Shown: positions 23,213 to 36,081 of the stretch, piece after piece | Numbering within the stretch: the first letter of the stretch is position 1 | Layout of the letters: each line of letters opens with the position of its first letter | Assembly (NCBI GenBank): GCA_003013855.2 | Contig: ML058337.1 | Coordinates: 4,712,001 to 4,776,000, forward strand | From: Liriodendron chinense | Lineage: Eukaryota > Streptophyta > Magnoliopsida > Magnoliales > Magnoliaceae | Direction of reading: 5' to 3' | DNA: 64,000 nt | Notes under the pieces: generated by a model | Databases searched by the model: none | What the model saw: the letters and a program-made list of their open reading frames with translations, nothing else | What the model was told of the DNA's origin: nothing | Program-made: the position numbers and the translations under genes

Positions 23213-25364
23213 TGTAACGAACAACCCGTATTTTTCAACCGTGCACGATTAGGAATAGTGTCAGGCAGGTCATAGTCATACGAAACTCGAATCAATTAAA
23301 CGCTTGTGACCCCCGATGCTAAACTAGTTGGATTAGGATTAAACCTGTAAAAGTCGACCTGATTATTCAACCATTGATGTTACAACGATTAGACGATTTA
23401 GAAGGGGAGGGTTAGTCCTTAAATGAGATCTTTTTGCCTTACACAAAGGACTTTTCTTTCAACAATAATCATAATTTCAGGTTTCTCACTAATGCAACAA
23501 TAGACAAATAAGATTAAAAATTAAGGCTAATAGCCAATTTTATTGATTTATATATAAAGACACTACAATTAGTAGATAAAAATAAAACTAATAAGAGAAA
23601 TAAAGAAAATTACCTAAGTTTTCCATTGTAGACAGAACAATCAAGGTGTATAGTCTGTAGGACGTAACTAATGTGATCTACTAATTAAGGGCTCGGTGAT
23701 TGATAGAATTCGACAATAGAGGTCATGGATATTTAATATACTCTTAAAGCATTCTGTAGCGATGGGATATGATGATAAAGGTTGTAGATATTTAATATAC
23801 ATTTAAAGGATACTGCTACGATGGTGTTGGATAGTAGCAAATCTAAGCTAAACTAATGATTTCAGACTTACTACAATATGGATTGATAAAAGTGGAATAT
23901 CTAAGCTAAGAAGTTAAAACTAGGATAGGCAACGTTGTGTTATAGAGATTGATTGATTATGTATGGCAGGGGCTCGAAGCTCTTTATCAAATGCTGCTTT
24001 TATAGACTTAGAAGGGCAGTAGCCGAGTCGAGGTTTCCTTGTTGATTCGCTAAGGTGACTCGATTGTGTTTCAGAAGGATTCATATTCTTTTATACCATC
24101 ATGATTTGATCACCTTTTAATTATGAAAGAATTTGTCTTTTAGCCTTCCGTAGTATCAAGAATGCATAGATCGTCTTTAAAATTGTTTCCTTTTCAACAT
24201 GATTGTGTGAGATGGCCTTGTTGTGAGTATATGAATTGCAAAATATCTAGCATTGTCGGGTCTTTTGTAGATTGTTACGTACGCTGCTTGGTCACGCATG
24301 CCCCTTATGTGGTGATCACATGTCTTTTACATAATCTCTCTTTTTTCTTGACCGCAGACATGCGTATGACTCTTAGTCATGTTGCTTTTGGTAGACTATG
24401 TGTCGTTGAGGATATAGATCAAGGATTTCTCAAAGAGCGAGTATGATTTTCCTCTCATTGTTCATACGATAGTATCAACATGTAGCGACATTCTATTTAA
24501 CAATGTGGATTGCGTTAAGCCAGGCGTAAACACTATGAACATAGGCAAATTATCAAACCATGTAAACCTTGTGCTTATTTTCTCTTGTTACTCTTTTGCT
24601 CTTTTTCTTTGTGGTTTTTCTTTCATGTGTGCACCAATTGTGAAATGGAACTTCTCTATGATAGTTTAGGGATCAAATCAAAGTGTGTTTAAATATTTTT
24701 TTAAAGATGAATTGGTCGAAATGGAGTTCGACGTATCAGGAGGGAGACTCCTTAAGTATGTTTTCACTACAAATTGATGCTTGTGCACCTAGCTACCGCA
24801 ATCATGATCAATATGCCTAGACTGACCAATTTAAAGTTGGATAGCTTTCTAGGATGGCTATATTACCTTCACACTTATCTGCAACATTTCTCTAAAGTTT
24901 AACCACTTAACTTGTCTCCTTAGTGGAAGGGTTGATTTTCTTTGGGTGCAAATTGTGAAGAAGCATTCCAGGCCTAAGAATGAATTGCATACTTATTCGT
25001 AGGAAGCCTATTACACTATCTATAGACAACCAATTACTCTTAGCTCAAGAGAATGTGGAAGGGCACAAATAGTCATTTTATTATGAGTCTTTATCATCCA
25101 GTTGTCTGCCTTTGAGGCTATTGACAAATCATTGCCTGCTTTTAAATTATTTCCAAATACATGCCTAACATTTTCATATACAGACAAAAAACCATCTCAT
25201 TTGACTTTCACTCATGATTAGCTGACGAAAAGTTCCTTTATCATATAAAATATTCATTTTTCCCTTATTTAAATACCAGATCTATGGTTCTACCCTTAAC
25301 TGACAATCACGGAAGAGATGTTCATAGATATAAATTTCGGAGGGGTCTATTGCTACGATAGCTA
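23213..25364 (+). mobile_element. solo LTR, TGTAAC type, ~2.15 kb
   Basis: Starts TGTAACGAACAACCCG and is flanked by a perfect 5 bp duplication ACATG (23208-23212 and 25365-25369). The 3' end reads GATAGCTA, so the final CA has probably decayed to TA. AATTTCGGAGGGGT just before it resembles the ends of the other TGTAAC solo LTRs. No coding domains inside. Confidence 0.6.
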
Positions 25365-25479
25365 ACATGTAGGCCATCCATTAGTTCCAGTAATTTATGG
25401 TAGGACTTGAGGCCAAAATGCACCTATTTTAAAATTTTAGATGGGCCCAAGAATTAAAGAAACAGTAGGATTGAACAAT

Positions 25480-25949
25480 GATTAATGATTTCATCAGCCA
25501 CTTTCTTTTGGGGTAGTCGACTTAAGTGTGTATTTTGGATGGTTTTTGAGCACCTGCCTTTCCGCAACTTGGTGAAATTGATGAAAGGCGTGGATATTAA
25601 AAAAGAATGTGTAACAGCCTGCAATTTCAACCTTATTCGACCCGAGGGTATACCCAAATCTTACCACTAAAGAACGGTATTAGCATGATTAAATACTCCT
25701 AGGAAGTAAATAACGATTAATGGTTTTATTAGCCATTTTCTTTTGGTGTGGCCGACTTGAGTGTGTATTTTGGATGGTTTTTGGGCTCCTACCCTACCGC
25801 GACTTGGTGAAATTGATGAAAAGCGTGAATATTACAAAAGAATGTGTAACAACCCGCAATTTCAACCTTACTCGACCCGAGGGTATACGCGAGTCTTACC
25901 ACTAAAGAACCGTATTAGTATGATTAAATACTCTTAGGGAGTAAATAAA
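25480..25949 (+). repeat. 235 bp tandem duplication across an LTR junction
   Basis: Unit 1 is 25480-25714 and unit 2 is 25715-25949, about 90% alike. Each unit contains target DNA (a foldback-family repeat with TTTTGGATGGTTTTTG), the 5 bp target site GAATG, and the first ~100 bp of the solo LTR (TGTAACA then CCCGAGGGTATAC). The duplication must postdate the LTR insertion. Confidence 0.85.
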
Positions 25950-28900
25950 TGCACCTAAGTAGTGCCACTCATGTGTCTAATCCTTATCGCTACAACGCTA
26001 GTATAGAGGTTAGAGAAATCTTATTCCCAAAATTACCCTGAATGTAGCTGAAGTGCCCAAACGAGCTCTAGGTTGTTCATTAGTAGGCCAATAATCACAA
26101 AAGTATAGGATTATGTTCATCTTAATGGACTTGATATTTTTCCTGAATCAGATGTTTGATACTATGCCCCAAATTGCAAAACTTAGATCGAGACCTAGGA
26201 GTGTGGGTTGTGTGACTCACCTTAGCCATGTCCAGAAAGATACTATTGAAGATCACCGAAAACCCTTCCCAGTCACCGGAATACCTTTCCGATCACCAAC
26301 GCCTTCCACCGAAAGATTACTTCGACCAAGACTACCAAAGGTCTGAGTTATGAAAATCACAAGTGTGGGCACGCAACTATAAATTCGGTCCCACGCACCC
26401 AAAAATCATCCCATGCATTCATAAATTCGACATGATTCGGATAAGTGGATTAGTGTCCCACGCACCAAAAAATGGTCCACGCGCCCATCAATTCGTGTCC
26501 CACGCACCCATTAATTCAACATGAATCAGACAAGTGCATCGGACTCCCACGCAACCGAAAATGGCCCATGCACCTATAAATTCGGGTCCTACACATCCAT
26601 AAATTCGATGAAATTCAGATTTGCATATTCCGTCCCACGCACCTGAAAAATGCCCCACGCATCCGAAAAATCATAAAAAAATCAGTCACTTAATTTAAAG
26701 GTGCACTGGAGCCCACGCACCCATAAATTAAGTCCCACGCACCCAAAAAATCAGCTAATTGCAGAACATGTTTATGAGTGCACCGAACTCAATTTTAAGT
26801 GTTTTCAAGTTCCGTTTGAGCCTATCTTGGGTATTTCGAGCGTTCCGGACATAATGGAATGGTCAAACGAACATTCTTGGATCTCTAAATGAGCATAATT
26901 GTGCTTCTTAGAGGTTTGACCCAATCCAGCGCGATGAATGAATTGACTCCTCGGAAAGAAGTCGCCAGCATCCAGAACTATGCAAATATGTCGTCATTTA
27001 TATCTACTGTAAAGATATGATCCGATTTGGGTCGTAAGCTAGAAAAACGGAACTATGGTAACCATGATAAACCATATCAAAGAATTTTAATTCACTATAA
27101 AGCAATTGTTATGAATTGCCACAACACAACAGTCGATGCCCTACCCATTCAAATGGCGTCCGTCGGTTGGCTACTCAGGTACACACAGCTATAGATTGGA
27201 CTTTCCGAGGTCACCTGTCCATACATGGCAGGCGCGGGCCCAGAGTTGTCCTTCTCAGTCATAAACCCTGATAGTCTCAGTCCAGATCTCTGGTCAAAAC
27301 ATGAGACATAGACATCTGACTAATACAAAGATGGTTCAGTCCATAAACAAAATAAATACAGGTCTCTTCGACCACAAACTCTAAGACCATAGTCCCCGCT
27401 GACTAGTCTTTTGCCTTTTAATTAAGGGTCATCAATCATTCGATGTAATTAAGGGCTCGTGTCAGATCACAGCCTAGAATGTACAAGATCTCAGGATCTC
27501 TCGAATAAAATTCACCTTGCGATATCTCTTCTTGTGTACTTTTTGTGAATGCTTATGATTGTCTATGAATGTTTCCATTACTCAGAACCCCAGAGCAACA
27601 TTACACCAGAAAATGTAATCACATTCAGTTTCTAGTTCTAACAACTATATAAAGTAATTTCATTTTAAAAATCAGATTTCTATGGTTTAGGGTTTTAAGA
27701 GAGGGAGATTTTGTTAGAACGCTTTGATTCAGTTGTCGTTTCTTCCATTTGTTTGATGCCTGGAAGTAATTAGAGGTAAATAAGTGTCTTGCTATGAAAA
27801 TTAGAATTTGATTTGGGTTCTCTTAGTTTCGAATTTAGTTTTTGATGAAACTAAGTAAGAAAGCTAGGTTTTTCTCAAATTTTTCTTTCGTAGATACTGT
27901 AAACGTGTGTTATCCCCAACACAGGTGTGACTATTCTCCTAAGTTAGCAATTAGCAGCCCCCGTGATTTTAGATAGTGAAATTTAAGGTTTTGGTTAAAT
28001 TCATTCGAAGTTGATTATTTGAATGATTTCATATATATGATTTATGTGTTATATGTGTTGATTCGATAACACGTACGTGGTGATGTATGAATTCAGTGTT
28101 ATTTGGTTTGATTTTATAAAACATGTGAAATAGTGCGTTTCACACGCCAAGTGTTTGTTAAAATGCTAAAGTATTGATTTACAGGTTTATTTATGATTTA
28201 AGGCTTATGAACATATTTAGATGATTATACACCTACTTTGCATGAGATTAGTATCTAAAAAATTATTAATGTATAAACTATCTACCTTAGGTTTGGTCAT
28301 CACAAACTCGTTCAGTTGATTTGGGCAGAACACGACTGACCGACCCTAGCTAAGGCAATCTTATCATCGTCATTCAATCTACCGGATTAGTCTATTACAA
28401 AGAAACTTTTGATTTTGTAAATGTTGTCAAATATTTTATAGAATCTAAGATATCACGATTCTCATTATTATACAGTCACAATCAATAGGCATCCATATCT
28501 TTGGCGACCTAATCATTACAGGTCATGGGCCAGGCACGGTGGTATGGGACACTTTGACTTGTGCTATCTTTGACCTGTATTGATTTGGACAATTTTACAG
28601 ACAGTCTTGAACACCGATGCTAGGTGACGAGCCTACCATCATTGATCTAGGTAACAAGTCATACCTCATGCATGAAATATCTTGGGCTACGCTCGTACCT
28701 TTGAATTGTTAATTTTAGACTTTGAGTAACGGACTCTGATAGAATTGAGGACCCTAAAAATGAGCCATATGATTCTTGTGTACTTGACTTGTGATATAAT
28801 TGTCATGTTCTGGCTTCAGCAATACTGCTGGTTGAAGACGAAATTAATAATGGCTTGGCAATCATTCATACATCACATACATGTTCAGGTGTCTGACCGC

Positions 28901-29589
28901 CCTCCTGGTTATTCCAACCTTAACCCTTTGCATGTGCATCAGTCCGCTAAGGGCTGGGGTGATAGGTGAGCAAGTCTTACCATTTTATTATTTTAAAGCA
29001 TAACATTTGCATATCATAACTGCGTGCATTATTCAACTAGAATAGAAAATTGCTTGTGATGTTATGCTTTATTACCTGTACTTAATTGTGTTGATAACAT
29101 GTGTAACTTAGGGAATGGTAACACTGAGTTGATCACTCACTTCCACCTAAGATAATGTTTTAAAAAACTAACCAGATACTTTTGGTGCAAGTTCAGTAGA
29201 GGCACTAGTAGCCGCCGAGGAGTATATAGACCATGTCTTCGTTGGGTTTTACTTTCAGTTTGCTAACGAGTAGCTTTAGGCTTTTATGCATGTCTCTTCA
29301 GCTTTACTTTTAGATAGTAGTACAATAGTTTTGGACATGTATTACATTTATTTTTGGGCATCTGTATATTATAAGTTCCTAGTTGAGTGGACTCTGTGGT
29401 TGTTTAGGATGATTGAATGTATGCTACACTTTACTTTCATAATATACGTACACTGTTTGGGTTTAATCATATGCTTTTGATTTGATGTCATCTAATTTAG
29501 ACTATTAAACCATGCTTCCACATTAAAAGTGACACTCGAAAAATCGGGGATCATGGGCGGACCCGATCCCTGAATTTCGAGGCATTACA
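25845..29589 (+). mobile_element. solo LTR, TGTAAC type, ~3.7 kb
   Basis: Starts TGTAACAACCCGCAATTTC and ends GAATTTCGAGGCATTACA, forming imperfect inverted ends. Flanks GAATG (25840-25844) and AAATG (29590-29594) are a 4/5 match. A second copy of its first part lies upstream because of a tandem duplication (25610 onward). It contains a CCCACGCACC motif array (26380-26760) and a TATATAAA at 27646-27653. No gag or pol. Probably a large gypsy (Tekay/Del-like) solo LTR. Confidence 0.65.
26380..26760 (+). repeat. CCCACGCACC motif array in LTR
   Basis: At least ten irregularly spaced copies of CCCACGCACC or one-base variants, often followed by an AAAAAT or CATAAATTCG word. Spacing is 18-60 bp, so it is not a classic minisatellite. 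It lies about 0.9 kb upstream of the TATA box of this LTR. Confidence 0.8.
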
Positions 29590-30715
29590 AAATGTCAAAA
29601 CATTTATAAAGTCTCCTGGATTTGGATTCAGTGGTGACCCCTAATGTTGGTACTGGTTGGTGCTGGAAAAGCTTTGTGGGACCCTCCATGATATATGTGA
29701 TCCACGCTTTCTATTTTGCGAGCTTATTTTAGGGTATGAATAAAAAAAGAGGCAGATCCAAATCTTAATCTGACGACACTATAAGAAATAATGGGTATAA
29801 TGACATCCATCATTGAAACCTTCATAGGACCCATATTGTGGGGATAATGATGTCCACCATTAAAAAAAATTTGGGGACAACAAAAGTTTTGGATTAAGCT
29901 TATATTTATGTTTTCCCTTCATTTAGGTCTATGTGACCTAATCAACAAGTTGGAGAACAAATAAACAATAAATTGGGCCTACGAAGTTTTTAATGGTGGT
30001 AATTTAATTATTGATGTTTCCTATAATGTAGTCTATTAGTGAACTTTTCTGTGGCATACTAGTGCATCTTATTTGTCAATCACGTACATCCATGTATTGT
30101 AATGTCGGTTGGGCCTTTGCAAGCTGAAGATCAAAGATTTAAGTGAACAAGAAGCATCAAGAAAGATGAGGAGGTAAAAGAGATGCCTTGGTGACCCTAA
30201 CCCTTAGAACCAAAATAACCAAAATCTCTAGATGACTTGGACCAAATAGGAAAACCCTTAATCATCATTATTAGCCTTAGAACACTTAGAAAAATATAAT
30301 AAGTTAGGATAATAAAAGAGGTGTTAACTGCTGTAAACAAACCAACCCAGACAACAGTTTTCAATTGCACTTCGATGCCATCGAAGACCAGTTTGATTCC
30401 ATCGAACATATGTCCAGTTTGATCTTGGAGCCGAAGCATTGGCAAAGTATCAGCGTCAATGATCGGGGGAGCAAATGGGAGCTGATTGAAGCACAGGAGA
30501 GTTGAGATCAAGCAACCTGAACCGAGGCATCAACGGGGCTCAAATCCGACAAGGTTGTCAATTATAAGAGTCCGCATGCTCTTTCTTTGTAGATGATTGA
30601 GTATAAGAGTTTGAATTGCCAAACTCGATATGTTCGATTGTAAGACCTATGCCCTTGTGAGATGGCTGAACCAAGTCTCTGTGAGGAGCCTCCTGTGGAA
30701 GTATACGTATGTTGA

Positions 30716-30930
30716 TAGGTTGGGAGGAATCTTGTTAAACTCCTTGGTTGGGTGGAACTATTAAATACCTTAATAGATTGGGAAGAACCTTGTTAAACAT
30801 CTTAATAGGTTGGGAGGAACCTTGTCAAATCCTGGGTTAGGTGGAACCCGTAAACACCTCGGTAGGGCAGAGCCGATTTAAAACACATAGGTTGGGATGA
30901 ACTTGAATTAAAATTCCTAGTGAAATCTGG
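30716..30930 (+). repeat. GGTTGGGAGGAACC array in LTR
   Basis: Five or six units of AGGTTGGGAGGAACCTTG with a TTAAA-containing spacer, period about 35-45 bp. The equivalent zones in copies D and C2 carry differently worded units, so this array evolves fast. Confidence 0.7.
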
Positions 30931-30983
30931 TGTGCTCAAGGGGTGAGTACTTAAACCGAGAGTGGAGTAGACACGTAGTCGAA

Positions 30984-32998
30984 TGTTAAGCCTTGAATTA
31001 TGCATATTTATCCCCAATTCTACACTTTAATTACATAAAACAATGCGTTTAAAGATTGACTTTAATGTATTTTTGTGATTATAGGAGCAAATGGCAGATG
31101 TACATGAAAAGAGCTGAATAGGGAACCGATGGACATTAAGCGATGGACCACCACATGAACGGTCTGGATTTGAGGTAAGACTAGCTGTCAAAACAAAAGG
31201 GAAAAGAGTAGGCAACAAAGGTGGTACATGTTTTTGGAGTTTGAAATAAGAAAGAAAAAAAAATTAGAAACAAGATTGGTGTTTTGAGTTTTAATGAAAA
31301 TAGTAAATGGGCTTGTTTCCATAAGAAATAAATAGCCCAATCTCATTTTTCACCTTCTGGCCCAATTCATGGGGCCCATCTTGATAATTTTTTCAAATCC
31401 AGTCCATCTATGTCGAAGAGGAGTTCACCGCTGAAAAAACCCAAGTGGTTTCCTGTTCATTGGAGCTACGGATAGACCATAGCGGCTAAAATAACACGAA
31501 CTGTCCATAACTTTCTTGATTTCCGCCGGCTCAACTCTTGGATGGTCCAGGTGGCCCATCATTCATGATATAAAGAATTTAAGTGTACCATCTTCTAGAT
31601 CACATCAATATTTACCAAACCATAAAGTTTCATATAAAAAAATGTGTGTTTTAATCGTACCAATTGAAGAAAGATGGATCATCCCGAAAGATTTCAACAG
31701 CGTAGATTTTATAAAAAAAAAACCCTGAATGTTTTGATTTTTAGACCCAATTCTATAATAGTTTTAGACAATCTAGGCTATCTATCACAAGATGACTGAT
31801 TCTTTTGGAGAGGTGGCCACTATTCTAATTCGTGGGCTCACCTAGAAGATAATTTTGAAAATCTAAACCATCCATTAAGAAATCCAGATGTCAGGGAAGT
31901 TACAAATCAAATTTCAAGGTAATCCGACCGTTAGTTATCCCATATCAAGCGAAACAAAATTGCGTATGTTGTTGTTCTCCTGTTTGTTATTATGAATATG
32001 AAAACTCATTTCTCTTCTAGGTTTCAAGGATGTGGAAAGCAAAGAGATTAAGATCAAGGAGGCTTTCAAACCTCTCTTTTTCTTTTTCTAGTTTTTCTTC
32101 CTCTTTTAGTTCTAATTTTTCATGTTTTTTTAGGTTACCTCTCAGAGCTGAGAGGTGATATTTCTAGTTTATTAGTGATGTTCTCGTTCTTTTGATTCAA
32201 ATTTTGGTTTAATGTCGAACATGGTTTGACTCTAGTTTAAATGAAGTTCTAGTTCTAGTTCTTCTTTGATTTATTGATGACTCCAAGCTCATTGGATGCT
32301 TAGAGGTTGTAAAAATAGTTTCTTAATTGTTTTGCATTGTTTAGACCTATAAAGTTCATTGATCTACCATAGACTATGGGCATGGTAGATGCTTTGAATT
32401 TCATGTGCTCTTAAACATAGTTCTTAATATGGAAATTATTTCAAACCAAAGTTCTTCTCTTTTGTATAGATCTGATATAGATATTTTTCTTATTGATATT
32501 AGTTTGATTCAAGTTCAACACATGATTCTAATTAAGTCTAGTGATAGGATTTGAGGAAAATCAAGATTATGATCTTAACTAGTTTAGTTAAAGGATTGGC
32601 CTGTACAATTGAGTGCGCCCAAACTTGAGTCGTATTGAGGGAACTGTATCAATGAACAACCTATCTATTCCAGATGTATTTTGATGATTTAATCGCTCCA
32701 TATTCCGAATGGATAGGATGTAACTCTAATTTCAGTTGAGTAGTTAATCGAATAATGTGAATTAGACATTGTTAATGAGTAGAAGTGGATCATTGATGCT
32801 TTACTGTTTAGTTATTGATTTTCTCTTTTACAATTGATTCAACTACCCTAATTTCAATCTCAATTTAGTTTAGTTAGTTTAGGTATAGAATCCTAGTTCA
32901 CCTTAGAATGTTTGAACCTATATTCCTTCCTCGTAGATCGACCTCGGTCTCACCGAGATTATTACTACATCGCGACCCCGCACTTGGGTTTGTGAACA
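30984..32998 (+). repeat. 5' LTR of the non-autonomous element
   Basis: Starts TGTTAAGCC and ends TTTGTGAACA. The last ~60 bases, with CTCGGTCTCACCGAG (32943-32957) and TACATCGCGACC, are very close to the end of the Athila LTR at 51841. The TATA position seen in the 3' LTR (41525) is mutated here to ATGAATAT. Confidence 0.9.
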
Positions 32999-33004
32999 GG
33001 TTTT

Positions 33005-33022
33005 TGGCGCCGTTGTCGGGGA
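33005..33022 (+). other. primer binding site, tRNA-Asp
   Basis: TGGCGCCGTTGTCGGGGA, seven bases after the LTR. It complements the 3' end of plant tRNA-Asp (GTC) with one mismatch, as in Athila elements. Confidence 0.88.
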
Positions 33023-33243
33023 AGCTACCGGTTTTGAACACTCCTAGGTTTAGGGTTGTTTTTTTCTAGTTAGGATAGGTTTTAAATTCTTATTATTTTC
33101 TAGATTAGAGTTTTATTTCTATTTTAGGATTACTAACATTCTTTGTTTTATTTTTTGTTGGAATTCTCTAACTTAGGTCTTCTTCTCAAGTACCATCTTT
33201 CTCTCTCCCCTCTTTTATTTTTATTTCTAGATTTTTTATTTTT

Positions 33244-34470
33244 TTGTTAGGTTTAGACCTCTTAATTAGAGTTTTCATCATGTCTATGCCCAATTGGACA
33301 TGTGGATACTCTACGTTTCTTTTAAAGGATGAACGATTGAATCAAGGGCCTCAAAACAACTATGCTCGGAAACGTTCTATGCGTGATTACATTATGGAGA
33401 ACCAACCTACTTCTAGTACTCCCCCACCTAAGACATTGCATGATTAATGGATTGAGAATAATACACATAATATTTCATCGGGTAAGACAATGAGAGAGTA
33501 TCAGAAAAAGATGAACAATGTTTCATTGGTTAGGACGTTGCATGATCAATTGTATGGCTATGCATATCAACAACCATTTATCACTCCAACATATGACGCA
33601 CACGATCCAAATTGGCGGGAGCATAAGAATTTAAGGGATGAACCAACCATGACCGCTAATAATTATCCTCAATAGTCCTTATCCCATGCGCTTCAATCGA
33701 TAAAAACCCTTGAGGATATATGGCAAGAGTATATGGACATAACCGATCAATTAAATCAAAACCTCTCACTAACTTCTAAAAATTTTAAACCGAAATTTGA
33801 GACCACTGAATCACTCCTCACCGATGTGGAGGAAGGGACTTCTCTTACCCAACCTCCACCTAATCTATTTAATCAATTATTAGAGGAGGTTGATTTTAGT
33901 GATCCCAGTATCATCATCGACTATGATGAATCTATCATCTCTTTTAGTTACAATGGTTTGAATAATGAAGAGATTCCGATGGATGTTGACGAACTCGAGG
34001 AATCCATAAAATCTGAGAGTGATGATATGATTCATTATAATGAAGGTTCGAAAATTAATCATGAAACCATGGTTGCATCTCCACATGAGTTAATTGTGCA
34101 TGAGTCTCTAGTGGATATTCATATTAGGAAGCTTTCCGAGGTAGATGAGTTTGAGTTAATCCACCAACCCGACATGCCTAACTTTATTGTGGATAAAGAC
34201 TCCCCTTTGATTGAAAATTTCGGTTCTTTGGAGAATTGCTTGGCTCACTTTAAAAATTCAAACGACCCCATAATCCATTATATTGCGAAAGCCTTGCACA
34301 ACTCCGACTTAGTGCCTCACACTAACTCCGAGGAACTTTGTTTGGAAGAATTTCTCTCCATTCAAGCTGAATTTAAACAGATAATTAAGGAGAAAAAATC
34401 TCCATCGATTGAATATCTCGACCTTCTAGAAGAATGTTTGGCCCACTCCTGTGACCCTAAAATGACATAA
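33244..34470 (+). pseudogene. gag-end and linker ORF with two stops
   Basis: One frame runs from about 33244 to 34470 (~409 codons) interrupted by TAA at 33445-33447 and TAG at 33673-33675. The N-terminus has RSMRDYI, like TLRDFL in the Athila gag at 52416. The words YDAHDPNWREHKNLR match the Athila gag C-terminus (YNPNWKNHPNF). The rest is a long acidic linker, with the related pair LENCLAHF and LEECLAHS, the latter like LEACMAHS between protease and RT in Athila. The capsid core and zinc knuckle are gone. Longest uninterrupted part: 245 aa from 33733. No catalytic function expected. Confidence 0.7.
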
Positions 34471-34694
34471 TGGAGTTGGACACCTTGTTCAATACGATGC
34501 TGGTGCTTAAAATGTCCCCTTCCACTGACTTAAATTCATTACCATTAATTATGGAGGTATCAGAAAATTCTGAAATGGTGGAAGAGGCACTTTTATTTTA
34601 TGAGAACTTGATTGAAGTCTCTCCACCACTTTGGATTTTTCAACCCATAAATAATTCTGACTGGGAGGACCCATATCTGTATAATTTTTCCTAG
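34470..34694 (+). pseudogene. linker continuation after frameshift
   Basis: Overlaps the end of the previous frame by one base and continues the Athila-like linker: LDTLFNTMLVLKM corresponds to the AILDVMLVLENK segment that precedes RT in the full Athila element. A single frameshift separates the two parts. It ends at TAG with no RT after it. Confidence 0.6.
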
Positions 34695-36081
34695 TCCAGA
34701 ATTTGAGGAGACAACTTTTTCATGATGATATCTCCTCTTCTCATACATGCAGTGTGTCTCTTTTAGTTTTCATAATGAAGAACACCCATGTATATTGTCG
34801 AACAGGACTATGGATGATCCTAATGAACAACTTGTTACAATTCATGATAATCATGCTCTAATCTGACCATGTGTTACATCTGATTAGATTAAAGTAGAGT
34901 AAGTTAGGTTTTATTTTGCCTGCATTAGGTTTGCTTTTGCTTAGGATTAAATAAGTCTCCTAGTCTTATAGAGACATTAAAGAAGTTGTTCTTAAATAAC
35001 TTTCTCTCCAAGATACTTTCTTTCACTCACTCTTTATTTTATCATTGCTCTTATGTTGCATGCATTGCATATCTTTCTTACATTGAGGACAATGTAAACT
35101 TTAGGTTAGGGGGTGAGATTCCTGCTGAATCTAGTGTCTTTACAACACTTTGAAATTGTTTTTGAGTTTCTAATTTTAAAACTCTCTTAGAATGTCTGAA
35201 TTCTATGAATTTGCGTTGTGAGAATATGAGATCTTAAGATAGGAAGTAATCTGATTTTAAAAAAGTTAAAATTCTTTGATTTAGTGGTTTTCTACTTGAG
35301 TTTCTTTTATTATTTGACCAATCAATTTTTTTAAACTCATTGCTGTCTAAATACACATTACACAAATCACTCTCATTCTTAAGGATTTAGAAGGATATTT
35401 GATTGATTGATTGGATTATAGTTTGGAACTGTTGAGGAACCAAACTGGGGAGTATTGTCCATCACATTTAAAAGCTAATTTGAGACAATGATTTTTTATT
35501 CCTGAAAGGATCATCATCCTGGAAGGATTCCCATCTTATGTCAATGTCATTACTAATATATTTTTCTAGTGCAAAATGAGCCTTTCGGATTCTTCAACTA
35601 TTGTTTAGAAAAAGGATTGAATTGAAAATTCTAAAGGAAATATCGAAAAAGGGCTAATTATGACCAAGGGAGGCTTATAACTCAAGATGGCTAGTGTGAA
35701 AGCCGTCAATAGAATGGTAAGACAATCTCTTATCATAGGCTTGTTGTTGATCACTACACTTCCCAGACTTGTAACTCAACTGATCCGTTGAAAATGAGTA
35801 ATCCTGGAAGGTGAGGAGTAGATTTTCATCGATCACACTAGACTATGGTTGTTTGAATTACTTTATTTGTCAATTAATTAGTTGGAACTCAGTATGAGCA
35901 TTTACTAAGTCATTGGAAGATAGGTTTATCATTATCATGCTACTAAGTATCTCTGAGTTTCATTATTTCCATAGTTTGGATTTCATAGAAGTAAATTTTC
36001 CAAGAAAGAGTTAAGACTAGGAATTTCGAATTATTTTTCGCGTATTTTGCTCGGAACTAGCAAAGTGTTGGTTGAAGTGTG
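34695..36081 (+). other. 3' noncoding region of the element
   Basis: Noncoding part between the linker ORF and the 3' LTR. It contains TTACATTGAGGACAATG at about 35077-35093, a word also found at about 58040 in the full Athila element, and GTGTGAAAGCCGTC shared with 58615. These shared words show common descent of the 3' regions. A weak polypurine tract precedes 36082. Confidence 0.7.

Noticed and set aside
25485..25905. Two similar 61-codon frames in tandem, suggesting a small gene pair
   Set aside because: They are a by-product of the 235 bp tandem duplication of noncoding repeat and LTR sequence.
26380..26760. CRISPR-like array
   Set aside because: Repeat units are 10 bp with irregular spacing, no spacers of constant length, no cas genes, and the DNA is eukaryotic.
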